The position numbers were made by a program, and so were the translations under genes. A DNA stretch of 64,000 nt from positions 682,001-746,000 of the forward strand of contig OZ237755.1 in assembly GCA_965178125.1 (NCBI GenBank), written 5' to 3'. Below are positions 50,350 through 62,107 of this stretch, in pieces (positions within the stretch are counted from its first letter, which is position 1; every line of letters starts with the position of its first letter). Source of the stretch: Bilabrum cf. latius. Taxonomy: Eukaryota; Bigyra: Bicosoecida; Bigyra; Bicosoecida. The notes below the pieces were generated by a model. It was not told the origin of the DNA. It did not search any database and worked only from the letters and a program-made list of their open reading frames with translations.

Positions 50350-52788
50350 TCAGGACTTGTCAAGCGCCTCAGCTTCCTTCTCAATGCTCGCTGCCATGAG
50401 AAGTGCTTGCTCCACGTCCAGCTCCGACTGCTGCCTGCCGCTCGCGGCCGTGCTTGACCTCCCATCGCTAGCGACGCTTGCCGCCGACTGGCTTGCAGCT
50501 GGTGACAAGCTGCCAGCGATTGGTCTCGGCCTAAAGCCATCGTCTCCCAGCCGCTTCTTGCTGGGCGGCTATGTCGGCGAACTGCTGCTTGCAACGCCAG
50601 AGGATCCATCCTGCGATCGAGGACGCTTGGCACCGACGACTGGCGTTTGGCTCGCACTTGAGGCGGAGGATCCATCGTCGTTCGTGCTGTACCACGACCT
50701 GCCTTGTGACTTTGAGGAGACTGGCAGGCTAGGAGGGTGCACTAGCAATGCGCCTTGCGAGTTGCCATCAGCTGCATCGACATCAACGTCTTCATCCTCT
50801 TCATCCTCTTCATCCACATCCTTGTCTTCATCCTCGCTGTCCCCGTCTTCTGCTGACCCACCAAAGGCTGTTTCAGTCCCAAGCGTAGATTTCTTCGAGG
50901 TGGCTGCTGTCTCCGAGGCGGACGCCTTCGCTTTCGCCGACGAGCCACCGCTGCCCAGCTCTCCTGACCCTGTCGTAGCTGGCCTCAACAGACTTTTGAA
51001 AGTGTCAGATTGCAGTCTTCCGGTTGCGCCTGTGTGGCTTGCTCGCGACAAACTGCCAGCAGCGCCAGCCGTGGAGAGCACGCGAGACTGCGGCAGTCTC
51101 GAAGCTTGGGCCTAGCTGGGCCGCAGCGGCGCTGTTGTCGCTTGCTATCGGCCAGGGCTGGGCGACTTCTTTTTCGGCTTTGGCTTTGGCTTTGGCTTTG
51201 GCTTTGGCTTTGGCTTTGGCTTGGGCTTTGCAGCGGTTGCTGTTGACGCTTTTGGTAGCCGCTTTCGCTTGGCTTTGGCCCCGCTGCTAGCCGCACGTTC
51301 CTCATCCTCGTCCGATGACAAGGCAAGATCGACCATTTCTTCCTGCAGGACTTCTTGCTTTGCTTTGGCGGCCGCTGCTACCTCCTCGTCGTTCATGATT
51401 TCAAGGCCGTCCTCTTCGATCTTGAAGTCAGCGTTTACGTCCTTGCCTATGCTCAGGAGCTCTGGCACAAGTGACGTGCCAGAGTTGGTCAAGATACCCT
51501 TCCGAAGCCTCTCAAGCTCCTGCCTGAGCGCCTGCATGGGCGAATCGGAGGGGGTGCACATCCTGGGCAGCTCGTTCTCGTCGTACTCGATCGTGGGGTC
51601 TTTCTTGATCTCGGGGTATTCCGTGTCGCTGTCGTCGCTGTCTGAATCAGCGGCGTTACCAGCCCCCGATGACGCAGCCTGCGAACTGGATGAGCTGCCT
51701 GACGAAGCGTTCGCACTGCCAATCGCAGAGCCGGGAGCACCCTTGGCATTGCCCGATGATGCGCTTGCATCCTCCCTTGCTTTGCGCTTCGCAGCGAAGT
51801 GCTCCACATACCCCGGGCTGAATTTGGAGTCCCTGTGGTCGCACTCGCCTTTCACCGACTGCAGGCGCTCTGCCAGCTCCTCCATATACTCGACGGCGAA
51901 CTTTGAGTGCTTGGTGTACCACTTCAGGGTGAGTGCCTCCATGAGCAGAAGCTCGCCGACCAGGTATCTCAGCTCTGCAGCTGGCGGCAGCATCGTGCAG
52001 TACCCCAGCCACGCTGGTTTGCGGCCATGCCACGGAGGGAACACATTCATCCGTGTGACGAGCACGCTCAGCATGCGATTTCCCGTGAAGAGATGCTTGC
52101 ACCTGGTGAGGCACTGCTTGGTCCATCCTTGCTGGTCGCCGTTGTCAAACGCGTCCTGTCTCACATCATAGTGGTTGATCTGGACCAGAATGTCGAACGG
52201 CTGCAAGTGTCTGTGTTCTGCTAGCCAACTGGCTGTGAAGTTGCGGATCCTGTGCTGTCTTGGCCGCGTAGAGCCGGACGGGGCTGGGCCGGCCATCATC
52301 GGTTCCCGAAAATCGACCACGGGTGCGTGGTCCTGCGTGAAACCGCTGATTGCGAGACCGATTCCAGGAACTGGCTTGACTTTGAGGTGGTATGACCCAT
52401 CTTTGCAACGTTGTAATGTAGTCTTCCACTCGTACTGCCTATCGTCGAAAAGCTGAGCCACTTCGCGCAAATGGGAGCAATTCTTCAAGAGCTTGGAGTC
52501 TGCAAAGGCAGGGTTCGACATGAACCGACCACAGAAACCCAGCCTAGAATGATGATAGTCATTCCTACGCGTGTTGAATGCGTTTAACTCATCCGTGAAA
52601 AGCTGCAGTGCTTCTGCCTCGGTCTCCTCCCGCTCAGTTTCGTACTTCTCCTGGGCTGCCTTAAATTGCTTTCTCCCTTTCGCGTTGCTGGGAAACTGGG
52701 AAAGAAATGGCTTCTTCGGCCCATGTTCTGCAACATGCTTTTTAACAAAGACTCTCTTGTCTTCGTCTGTCGGCTCATACTCGTCCAT
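50350..52788 (-). CDS. 812-aa protein with PDZ-like region and basic Lys-Pro tail
   Basis: One frame from ATG 52788 to TGA 50350-50352 with three TAG codons (51145, 51112, 50569). Residues 1-70 are charged and helical with a K-G-R-K-x-F-x-x-A pattern. Residues 130-240 resemble a PDZ fold: a GIGLAI loop, then LQPFDILVQINHYDVRQDAF and MLSVLVTRM. A helical block follows (LVGELLLMEALTLKWYTKHS). The C-terminal half is disordered, with Ser/Asp/Glu tracts suited to casein kinase 2 and a run of about ten Lys-Pro pairs, encoded by a GGCTTT microsatellite at 51174-51232. The C-terminal end (VEQALLMAASIEKEAEALDK) is helical. Nuclear or chromatin location is a guess from the basic and acidic tracts; the PDZ call is low confidence. 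Confidence 0.7.
51174..51232 (-). repeat. GGCTTT microsatellite encoding Lys-Pro repeats
   Basis: About ten 6-bp units in frame encode alternating Lys and Pro in the basic tail of the 812-aa protein. Confidence 0.9.
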
Positions 52789-53054
52789 TGTTTGTACGAG
52801 CAGCGGGAAATAGACGCTACTGTATCGACCAGAACACAGCCTATCTCAGCTGACTACAAGCTATGGGTCACAAAACGAAAATATTTGTTTGACTGGATAG
52901 TACAATTAGCGCAGCAGCTCAAGCAAGAGGCCGAAATCAGTGGATACGTTTTGCACTTGCTGTTCGGTTTAGTAGCGTGTTACCATCAGAGTAATCTGTA
53001 TTTTCATGCCGGTTGGAATAATGTGCATTCCTGGCACTTCGACCCGCTTCAATC
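52789..53054. promoter_or_regulatory. Divergent spacer, 812-aa gene and WD40 gene
   Basis: The 266-bp, AT-richer spacer between two ATG codons pointing apart presumably holds both promoters. No motif is clear. Confidence 0.4.
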
Positions 53055-54611
53055 ATGGACAATGACCTTCCGTCTCATATGCGGAAAGAAAGAAGTGAAA
53101 TGGACGCTCTGGCCGATGCATATTCTCGAAAGCGAGATACAGGATCTCGATTTGGCTCAGTGGACCGGGTGCGGGTTCCACTGCAACCGGCACGCATGCC
53201 AGCCCCAAGATCAGGGGGACCGCCGTCCAATCACCCTGCCAGAAGCCATGAGCACAACTAGAAATATGTTGACTAGCAGAATGCTGCTCTGGAAGCGATG
53301 GAAGACCTTGCAAGGGCTGGTGAGAGAAATGGAGGCCGGTTTGGGGGTGGCCGCGAGGCAGCCACTTCACGCAGTGGGGCATTCTCGCGCGGGAGTGTGG
53401 GCTCTGGTGTAGTCTCTCGAGGTGCTCCACGCGGGTATTCATCTGCATCGTCTCGAGCAGGGGCAGCGGACAGGTCGTCACTTGCCGCCGCGTTTGTGTC
53501 AGGCGGTGTAGGAGCAGCCCCTTCCCTGGTCGCCAGCCTGACTGACAATTGGAAGCGAGGACCCATTGATCCCAAGGGAAAACCTTTGGACCTGAGTGAT
53601 AGGCCGCTGCTCTGCAGCTCTACAGACGCAGCAAGAGGCGAAGTTGTGGTAGGCGGTTCGGACCACGCCTTGTACGTGATTGACGCAGCCACGGGGCAGC
53701 GAAGGCGAACCCTGTACTCGAAGCGGTACGGGCACGAAGAGTGGGTCACGGCAGTCACGCATCTCGCTGACGGGCGCGTCGTTTCGGGCGCGATGGACGC
53801 TAAGCTGTGCCTGTGGGACAGCTCTGGCGTGTCCTGCCAGGACTTGCGGGGGCACGTGGGCACCGTGAGCGATGTGGAGGTGTGTGGGGGTGTCATCGTC
53901 AGCACGGGATACGACAGGACCGTCCGGGTCTGGAGCGCTAGTTCCGGCTCCGAGTTGGCGGTTCTAAAGGGGCATTCAGGGCCTGTCCTGAAGGTCGTGT
54001 GCGGAGACGGGCTCGCGGTGAGCTGCGGCAGGGATGGGGTGGCGTGCGCTTGGGACCTCGAGAAGGGGTCCAGGCTCGGTTCAATGAAGGGCCACAAAGG
54101 GCACGTTACTTCCGCCGCGTGGCTGGGCAGGCCAGACACAGGGGCCGGGCTGGGCGCGAGCGTGTTTGCGACGGGGGCCCAGGATGGTCACGTCCGCGTG
54201 TGGGACTTGAGGGGCAAGCGAGCCCTGGCCAATGAGTTGGTACACGTGAGGCCAGAGGGCGTGGGAGCTGTGAACGGGCTGGTCATGACACCGGGGGGAG
54301 GTGGCAACGCCGGCACGTTGGTGTCGGCGGGTGCCGATGCCGCCGTGTGCACGCTAGACCCGAGGAAGGGCTTCACTGTGCGGACGCGCATGGAGCAGCA
54401 CAACGACTTTATCTACTCTCTGGAGGCGGCCGGTGACCTGGCATTCAGCGGTGCCGGCGACGGGGCGCTCCTGTGTCACGATTGTAAGGCAGACAAGCCG
54501 CTCTGGGCGCTGGGCGCGAACAAAGCTGCCGTGCGGTGCATTGGCGTTACGCCGAGCCGGCTCGTGGCAGCAGGCGACGACGGCCATGCGCTCGTGTACA
54601 GGTTTGACTGA
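53055..54611 (+). CDS. WD40-repeat protein (518 aa)
   Basis: WD40 beta-propellers act as scaffolds for protein complexes. One frame runs from ATG 53055 to TGA 54609-54611. The first 160 residues are charged and disordered with a helical patch (NAALEAMEDLARAGE); both TAG codons (53259, 53274) lie just before that patch. From about residue 190 six or seven blades follow, with GH-WD style ends: GHEEWVTAVTHL...LCLWD, GHVGTVSDVEV...VRVWS, GHSGPVLKVVC...ACAWD, GHKGHVTSAAW...VRVWDL, then a longer blade and LLCHD. The last strand VYRFD probably closes the propeller. The specific partner is not evident; a role beside the centriole genes nearby is possible but unsupported. Without TAG as sense the protein would lose its first 70 or more residues. 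Confidence 0.87.
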
Positions 54612-55038
54612 TTTGTCTCAGTCTTATTTGATCGCGCGGTTCATCTGCCGTAGCGGCATCGGACCGATAATATTCGGTGGCTCTTGCTCTGGCCCGCCCT
54701 GTTCTCTTTGGTGGACATGTGGCGACAGAGCATAGTTTGGTACCTCTGGGCAAATGTCTGTGGGTTAGTGGTCTCAAAACTCCTGACAGAGGGGCGTGCC
54801 GGTGGTGGCTGCTGCCGATGAGGTAGTGTTGCTTGTAATTGCTTTGTTGCAAGGCTTAGCACCAAGAATAATAATGAAATCCCGGATAAACACCACACGA
54901 CAAATTGATGCCCCGACATGCACTCTCGCACGGATTGACTCGGAGACTGGCACGTTCACGGGCGACCGAGCCCGGCAGGGATGGCATGTTGCTCCTCATC
55001 CTGCCCACTGGGTGCTCCTCCAACCACCGCCCGGGTGC
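54612..55038. other. Convergent spacer, nothing recognised
   Basis: The 427 bp lie between the stops of the WD40 gene and the glutaredoxin-DEP-DUF547 gene and hold no supportable gene or repeat. Confidence 0.5.
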
Positions 55039-58000
55039 TCACGATGCTGCGTTGGACCGCCAGTCGTACTCGAAGAAATCAACCCGCACAGCACGCACCT
55101 TGCCCGGAGTGGACGGGGCTGGTGCTCGCTGCATATCTGAGTCCGACTCAGACGAAGTGATCCCCTTCCAAACTACATCATGCCGTGTGTACTCACCATC
55201 CAAAGCTGGACAGTTGGCCGGGAGCCACCTAGGAAGCCCGTCAGGCGCGATGGGCCCCAAAAAATCCTAGCAAGCAGCCGTAGGAGCACCTGCTCCCCTA
55301 CCGGATTCTGTAGTCTTAGAATGGCAGGTACTCGGCTTCAGCAGACCTAGCGCGACGAGCGAGCACCCATGTTTCCCACATGAGCCTCTGGCAGGCGCAC
55401 CTGGGCTGGCCCCGCTGCTGCTCGCTCTAGAAGTTTGTGCAGATACCGGTTCAATCGCCCACTTGCCACTCAATGCGGAGGACGCAGGGCTAGTGCCATG
55501 CAAGAAGCCACCGGCCTGTGCACCAGCCCCTACCATCGAGCCAGCACCGATCGGTGCCCGAGTCTAGTCGCCCTTGCGCTGCTGCGCCGTTGCTTGCTCC
55601 CTGGCACGCACCGTCCTTGCCGCAGCCGCCGCTAGACCTGAACCCACCCACCCCAGAGCACTCGCAATGGCGGCACGGACCGGTGGTGGGCCATACCTGA
55701 ACGCAAACCGGACGATCGCCCCGTAGGAATTCCTCTGCCCTGCGCATGGCCTCCATCCCAAGTCCGGGCGGATGCTACCTGCGGAACTGGAACGGGCGCC
55801 GCGCACCGACAGCCCGGACCGAGTTGTCTCCCTGCTGCCTGTTTGGCTGACGATCCGACGGATTGAACCCTCCTCCTCTTCAGAACCCGTCCTAGCGGAA
55901 GCGCTTCCCGCGGCGCTGGTATCTCCAGTTCGTGCCCCACGTTCCGAAGAATCGCGGTAGCTTGTCGTGGATGCTGTAGGGCTCGCCCCACCGCCATGTG
56001 GCCCAGGTGGTCCCACTGCAGCGCCCTTAACGTCATCTTCCATCCAGCCAACCGCCGCCCCCAGCCCGAAGCAACCGTTCCAGCTTCCGCCAAAGTCGCA
56101 CATGTACCAGCTGAACAGCTTGCTCATTCGCACGTGCACGCTGCCTGCCTTCGGCACACAAGACGCGCCCTTTCCACTCGCAGTAGCGCAAGCACCCGCA
56201 GCATCAATAGCCCGCTCCAAAGCCCTTTCTGCGCCGTCGCCTTCTGCCATTGACGCAGCCCAAGCCCACAGGACTGCTGCGTCGGTGGCGCGGCCATTCC
56301 CACGCTCGCTCGTACCACCAGCGGCAGATCCTCCCGAACCGCCCTCTTTGCTTCCTCCCTTACGCGCGCTGTCTTCCTGCGATTTGCACACCCAGTTCAG
56401 CGACAGCCCTAGCCTCACGTCGAGAGACCTGGGGTCGCTGAGAAACGCCTCGGCTGCGAGGTCCAGGGCTTTCCCGAGGGGCGAATCCAGCCCAGGGAGA
56501 CCGTTCGTTGTTCCCTGGGCAACAGATCGGGTCGACGGCTTGGTCGCAACCGTGTCATCGACCACTCGGTCCTTCATGCTCGCCTGAGGCATGGCAACCG
56601 AGGTCCCGGAGCTGCCCGAACCTGTGCTCGCAGACCGCTGGCGAGGCCTCCCCAAAGCTGAAGGACCCGCACCGCTGTTGCTGCTGCTCTCAGAGTCCAA
56701 GCTGTTCGCACAGCCCGCACCAGATGCTGGAGGTTGTGCCGCGCTGTCCAGGCTCTGGTAGGCGGTCGTGCGCGAAGTTGCTTGCAGCTCCAGCATCTCC
56801 ACGCGGTCTGTGTCCCTGGCTGCAGCTGAAGACAGGACGGGCGAGAGCATCGAAGCAGACCTACGCCTGCGCGACCGAGGACCGTACACATCCGTGTCTT
56901 CGCCTTCGTCCTCGTCTTCTTGCCCAGGCTCCCTGGCCTGTCCAGGTGCCTCCCCTGCCGCCGCCACCGATGATGGTGATGATCCAGCATGGACAACAGG
57001 AACAGGGGCAGGGGTGCCTGCCGTCTCCTCCTCAGCCTCAACTTCAAGGTCACCTGCATCATACAGCCGGAGCGGCGGGCACGCCCTCGCACCGCACACG
57101 AGAGCAAAGTGCACCCTGCAATCGGTGCCACCGCCGCGCGCCAGTGCATTTGACTGCCTGGCGTCTCCAGCCGCGAAAGGCTGCCCGCACATCCACTGGG
57201 GTAGCACGGAGGGCGGGCTCTTGTTCCCTCGAAGCACCCCGTGCTCGATGTCATCGAGGGTGTACTTCCAGGGCCCGATACGGTAGGACACCCCGCCGCT
57301 GCCGAAGAGCTTCCGCCGGCCCCAGGCGCTCAGCGTGGCCGCAGGTGCTTCGGCGCCGCGCGTAGCCGCGTGACCAGGTTCCGCAAGCGCGGCCTCTGAT
57401 TCCGGGTTGGTGCAAAGCAGCGCCAGCGCGTGCAGACAGAGCGCGTTGTACAGGTTTAGGAAGAAGGCTGCCCTGTGCGCCGGAGGCAGTGCCGATGGGT
57501 CGCACGCCTGCAGCGCAGCAGCCTGCTGCACGTAAGCAGCAAGCGCGCTCCCCGCCCGCATCCTGCCGTAATCGACGTAGTGCCCGCACATGCTGAGGCT
57601 GTCCTCCAGCAGCTCCAGCTACCGAGAGTGAAGGTCCTTCGCTAGCTGCAGCGGATCCACCGGCGGGCCTGCGTACGCCGCCGCGCAGTTGAGCGGGAGG
57701 CCGCTTACCAGGCACTCGCGAGAGGCAGCGGCCGGCAGCGTGAGTCCGTTCCGGAGGAGAGGGATTTCATTCCCGCCACAAGCTGGTGTACCTTCCACTG
57801 CCCTTGTCCAGGGCTGCGGAACCTCCTGCGGCGCCGCGAAGGCCACGCCGGTGTACCCGTGGCTAGTTGGTCGCAATGCCGCGGCGCCTGTTAAGAGAGC
57901 CTCGTCGGCTGCAAACCGCCACAGCGAGTGCTCGCCTGACGACCCCTTGTTCCCTGGAAACACGTTGTTCCCTCGTGCCGATGCCACGGCCCCTCCGTTC

Positions 58001-59499
58001 GTTCCTCCTGCCGGTCGCCCGGTGCCCTACTCGCAGGCGCAATCGACCAGTCCAGGCTATCCATCCAGTAAGCTTGGAGCCGACGCAGCCGAGCTGGATT
58101 CTCTGCCGTGCGATGGCAATGTCGCTGCTGTTCTTGCTGAAGCAGGGATGTGCAGTGCCAGCGCGTCTAGTCGATCATAGGGGAGCAGACCGCTTTTGCC
58201 GGCTCGGACGAGCATACCTCGCCTGACCATCTGCTTCGCCAGATTGCTCGCTTTCTTGAAGGCAGCGCTCGCTTCGTGTGACGAGGGGCGCTGATCCTGC
58301 TATGATGAACCGCCGTCGTGGGACTAGCGGGCAGCAGAGGGTGCAACTGGAGACAAAGCAGCTGCTCGTGCTCCGTCCTACTTGCTCTCCGCCGGAACGA
58401 GTCCAAACAGGAGACTTGCTGCCACCAAACTGACCACTTCGTGGCCGTGAAGACATAAGTCCTGTCCTCCAAATCCGAAAAGGTTTGCCCCTTTCGATGC
58501 ATGCGGGCTTTGCACGCCCTAAGACGCTGCCCAGTCGGCCGCTCCACGCCACGTCACCAGCTGCTCGCCTTCCAGTTTCGCGCCGGTCCACGGGAGGCAG
58601 GGCTGCCTACCACGAGCATCCAAGCTAGCACCCTCCAATAAATTAGCCACCATGGCGCATGATGCACTGACTTTTGACAGCCACTCTCCTTCCCTTGCGA
58701 TGGTACCATGCAGCTTGCGTTGCTTGGCCAGACTAGCGCTGCGGCTGTGGCTCGTGCCAGAACCTGAACAGCCCTACCACACATCGCAAACCGAAGCCTG
58801 CAATACGTTTCCTAGGCAGCACGGTGACGGACTACCAACACTATCTCCACGCGGTCCTCTGCTTTGCACGCACGCTCGGCATGCGCAGCCGTTCCCAATC
58901 CTTTTTCTCTCTGCGACCCACTCACGAATCCGTTCGGCCCCAGCAACTGCTAAATCTCCAGTGAAGATAACTGGAACTACAACGGCGAATCCAGAGTTGG
59001 AAATGGGACGTGGATTTCGATTGAAACCCAACCCGTCAGAAGCACCACTTGCCTCGGGGCTCCACTGCAGGCTAGATTTCCAACGTTTTCGCAAAGCCGA
59101 CGCACCAGCTGCATCACATATTTTTACTTCGCGGAAAGTCACCCCTGCTTCTCGCAAGCAACACCGCGATGATCTACAGTGCGAACAAGCAGCAGCCGAG
59201 ACCAAGATGGGCGCCTCCTCGCGAAGCTCAGAGATTTGACCAGCACATAGCCGCACCAATGACTTTTTATATTTACCAGATCTTAATTCAACGCCAGTTG
59301 AATTCGAGGCAGAGCCGAGAGCACTGCTCTTGGACTCACGCACGCCCGTGACGGCCCCAGTTGCATCGATGAAAGTGTCGCCGCCCCTGGGTCTCCCAGC
59401 AACCCTTTCGACTTGAGCAGCAGGAAAACTAGATTCTGATACTTCATCAATACTTTCCCTGGGGAGCCTCGGCAGAATTACTGTGGAATTGCCCTCCAT
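55039..59499 (-). CDS. Glutaredoxin-DEP-DUF547 protein (about 1,486 aa)
   Basis: One frame from ATG 59499 to TGA 55039-55041 carries ten TAG codons (58774, 58519, 58378, 58324, 58300, 58057, 58027, 57619, 55564, 55267). The order matches a known plant and algal architecture. A glutaredoxin-like domain lies near residues 80-190 (ILVSAAACSHCRSSRCCLRE, redox pair C-S-H-C, then VTFREVKICD and VPVIFTGD). A DEP-like region follows near 240-480 (EGEQLVTW, then ASNLAKQMVRRGMLVRAG). DUF547 begins near 620 (AAFFLNLYNALCLHALALL, YRIGPWKYTLDDIEHGVLRG, HFALVCGARACPP). Within DUF547 a disordered insert of about 200 residues separates the ACPPLRLYDAGD strand from the DPRSLDVRLGLSLNWVCKSQ part. A TGA lies 24 bases above the first open GTG, so the start at 59499 is the first ATG; an upstream exon is possible. 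Function in plants is unclear. Confidence 0.8.
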
Positions 59500-59992
59500 C
59501 CCCAGTGCCGTCTTGAAAGATTCCAGGCTCGTCAACAGGCGTACCACGTCCCGTGAACAATCTCAGGCTAGGACAAATAGCAAGTTGGGGTTGTGATGAA
59601 CTATATCACTCCTTTAGTTGAGTTCTGAGAGGTAGCAACTGGCCTCGCCCAGTGCCTGAGAAATGATAAGTTGGTGAAGTGGTGATGTGACAGCCTGATG
59701 AGGTCCCGCTGCAGCAGAAGCGACGTGGTGCAGCCTTCCGAAGGTGCCAACGGCACTATAACGGTTGAGCGCCGCAGTCTATGGTATCAGGAGATAGTCT
59801 ACCCTGTTTTTCTAGAGATGGCAAGTGCGCAGCTTTGTTTACGGCTCAGGGCCCGAATTGCTTGGGCCTCCAGCCTCGAGCCCAGAACGGCGACTCTGCT
59901 TTGTGTGATGAGTGCACAACCATGAAGATGAATGTGTGATAATAAAAATCGGCCTGCTTGAGGGGGGTTTTCAGCCGGAAATATCAAAAGCC
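59500..59992. promoter_or_regulatory. Divergent spacer, Grx-DEP-DUF547 gene and OsmC gene
   Basis: The 493-bp spacer holds two promoters. An AATAAAAAT stretch at 59941 lies about 50 bases before the OsmC start. A CCTGAG acceptor-like site near 59570 could mark an extra 5' exon of the minus-strand gene. Confidence 0.35.
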
Positions 59993-60721
59993 ATGCGTAG
60001 AACTAGTGTGTTTAGAGCCATTAAATTATGTGCAACCGGATTTCGCGGAGCTAGTCCTATCTTCTGTGGAAGTATTCGATAGTTTGCTTCCGGATCTGAC
60101 GCAGTCGACAAGAACCTCAAAGCTGCGAGGGAAGCTGCCCGAGAAATGCAAGGAAAAGTCAAGCTGCAGTATAAGAAAGACCCGGGGCTTGCCAAATCGC
60201 TTGCCACAGCATCTTGCGTCGTGCCGGGATTCGTGGAGCCAATCAGCGATCAATCACCGCATTGTTTTGTGGCCAGGCAGCCAATGCACAATAAAGAAGG
60301 AGAATCCCACATCATGGGACTTGCTCCATCTACGGGTGGGAACGAGAACTATGGGTGCAGCGCTGACATGGTGCTGTAGGCCCTGCTCGGGTGCACCGGC
60401 ACGACGCTGCGCGCTGTGGCTTCGGCGCGAGGGGCCATATTCGACCGTTGCGTCATCGAGGCGGAAGGCGACTACGATGCGAGAGGCACACTAGGTGTCG
60501 ACAAGGCCACGCCTGTGGGAATGACGGCCGTTCGGCTCCGCTATCGATTCGAAGTTGGACGCTCAGTTGCTGCCGGGCATGTGATCGGGAGCGCGGACTG
60601 GGAGAAGGTGCTCGCCACGACGGAGAAGTACTGTGTTGTGGCTTAGACCCTAGCAGCAGGACTAGAGGGTGGAATCGAGACATCGTACGTCATCGACCAC
60701 TCGGCCGCAGACGAGGCGTGA
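59993..60721 (+). CDS. OsmC/Ohr-family protein, mitochondrial (242 aa)
   Basis: OsmC-fold proteins reduce organic hydroperoxides with two cysteines or act on related thiol substrates. ATG 59993 to TGA 60719-60721 gives 242 residues. Residues 1-35 form a presequence (MRRTSVFRAIKLCATGFRGA ... RxFASGSD) with the R-x-F-A/S cleavage pattern, where x is a TAG codon (60080). The fold core starts near residue 110: MGLAPSTGGNE, then CSADMVL-x-ALLGCTGTTLR with a TAG (60377) and the first catalytic Cys, RGTLGVDKATPVGMTAVRLR, and the second Cys in KYCVVA-x-TLAAGLEGGIE, where x is the third TAG (60644). The family usually has Gln, Asn or another polar residue at that last position. Start, targeting signal, core and both Cys only fit together if TAG is read as sense. 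Confidence 0.88.
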
Positions 60722-62107
60722 GCAGAGGGTGTTAGCCTTAGGCCTACAGAAAAGTGGAACATCATTTACTGGTGACCATCTACATATGCCTGCAAGTACT
60801 GTTGACATCCGTAGTGATTTCAAGTAGAGCTGCAGGTCAGCAGGACCCCATGGGTGCAAAGTCGAGGACCAATCTGGTCACTGGACCCGCACGCTTGAGT
60901 CGGTCACCTTGCTGCTCCGTGTGGAAGCGACTGCAGCGACATGACCAGGAAGCGCGTGTTGTCGCTGCAGTCTTGCTTTGCTGCAACCAATCAGGCCAAA
61001 TTTTGACCTGACATGCCATGCCATGAAGCGCCCAAAGAATCAACCAGTTCACAGTGCCCTATTGAACCTAGACTACAGATCAGATTTGTTCCACACCGAT
61101 CGGATCACCACTGGCTGGCAGTTGTCAAAAAGGAAAAGTCCTGCTCCCGGTCCCGCGGACCCACTGGGCTTTACCCCGCACGACTGGTTCTTCACCAGCC
61201 CACCTGCATGCGGTATTCCTCTGATACTACGGATGTACACACCACTTTCACAATGCATATCGACTGGCCTCGTTGCCACATGGCTTCCTGTTTCTGTTCC
61301 CCGCCCTAGGGACCGTGTGCGCTGCTCCCTGTATCGCCACCTTGGCCCTATCCTCTCAGCTTGCATGTGGAGGTCCTGGCCTAGCTGCCGTGCGCCCCAT
61401 CCATCCACCCGCCTGTTGGCCCTCTGCGCGCTGCTGGCCGTACAGCCCGCTGCCACTCGCGTTTCAACTGTGCCTGGCTCATGGAGCCCCCTTCTTCCCG
61501 TTGTGCTCCCCCATTGACTCCGCGCTATTGCCGCATGTGCTGGTGTCCCCTCCTGTCCTCCTGTCCGTCGGCGTCCGCCTCTTCCGGCTCACCTCTGCTC
61601 CCGCCCACTTCCGTCCTGATCTTCAAGAACATGTACCATGTGCAGCGTCTCGGACAGTGGTCATCAACGAAGAGCACGACCACCTACATCTGGCAGGAAG
61701 CCGACGGGCTACAGGCGATCGATATTGGCTGCCAGTGGTCGCACGTGGAGCTGCAGCGTGCTCCACACGCAGCGCTGCTTGAGGCAGTTGCTCAAGCGTG
61801 AGCGTCCTGCTGATCCCGACTTCCGTAGAGTCACTTCGCCTTGCTTCAACGAGCCCCCTGTAACCATTCTGTAAGGAAGATGCGGTAAGACATGGAGAAT
61901 TCGTTGTGTGTCACCACTATTGGACAAAATCTATCGGTGGATACAGGCACATGGCGACGGCTCTGTGTTTGATGCCATGTCTGGTTGTATTTTGGTGGTT
62001 GAGTCTGCAAAAGAAGCTTTCACCATGGAGGTCACGATGTCGTGCTCATCACGGCGTGACGCAGGGCCTGTGCGGCAGCGAGAACGAAGATGCTTCACAT
62101 ACAAATA
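60722..62107. other. 1.4-kb spacer with pyrimidine-rich tract; no firm gene
   Basis: The + strand from 61150 to 61620 is strongly C/T-rich, so all three frames stay open. One frame (61013 to TGA 61799-61801, TAG at 61307 and 61382) ends in sequence that looks more protein-like (YHVQRLGQWSSTKSTTTYIW, residues after 61630), but no family is recognisable. A terminal exon of an unidentified + strand gene is possible. Confidence 0.35.
61013..61801 (+). CDS. Possible unrecognised ORF in pyrimidine-rich DNA (weak)
   Basis: ATG 61013 to TGA 61799-61801 with two TAG codons would encode about 262 residues rich in Pro, Cys and Ser. Base composition explains most of its openness. Only the last 55 residues, downstream of an AAG at 61626, look like ordinary protein. 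Confidence 0.2.
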
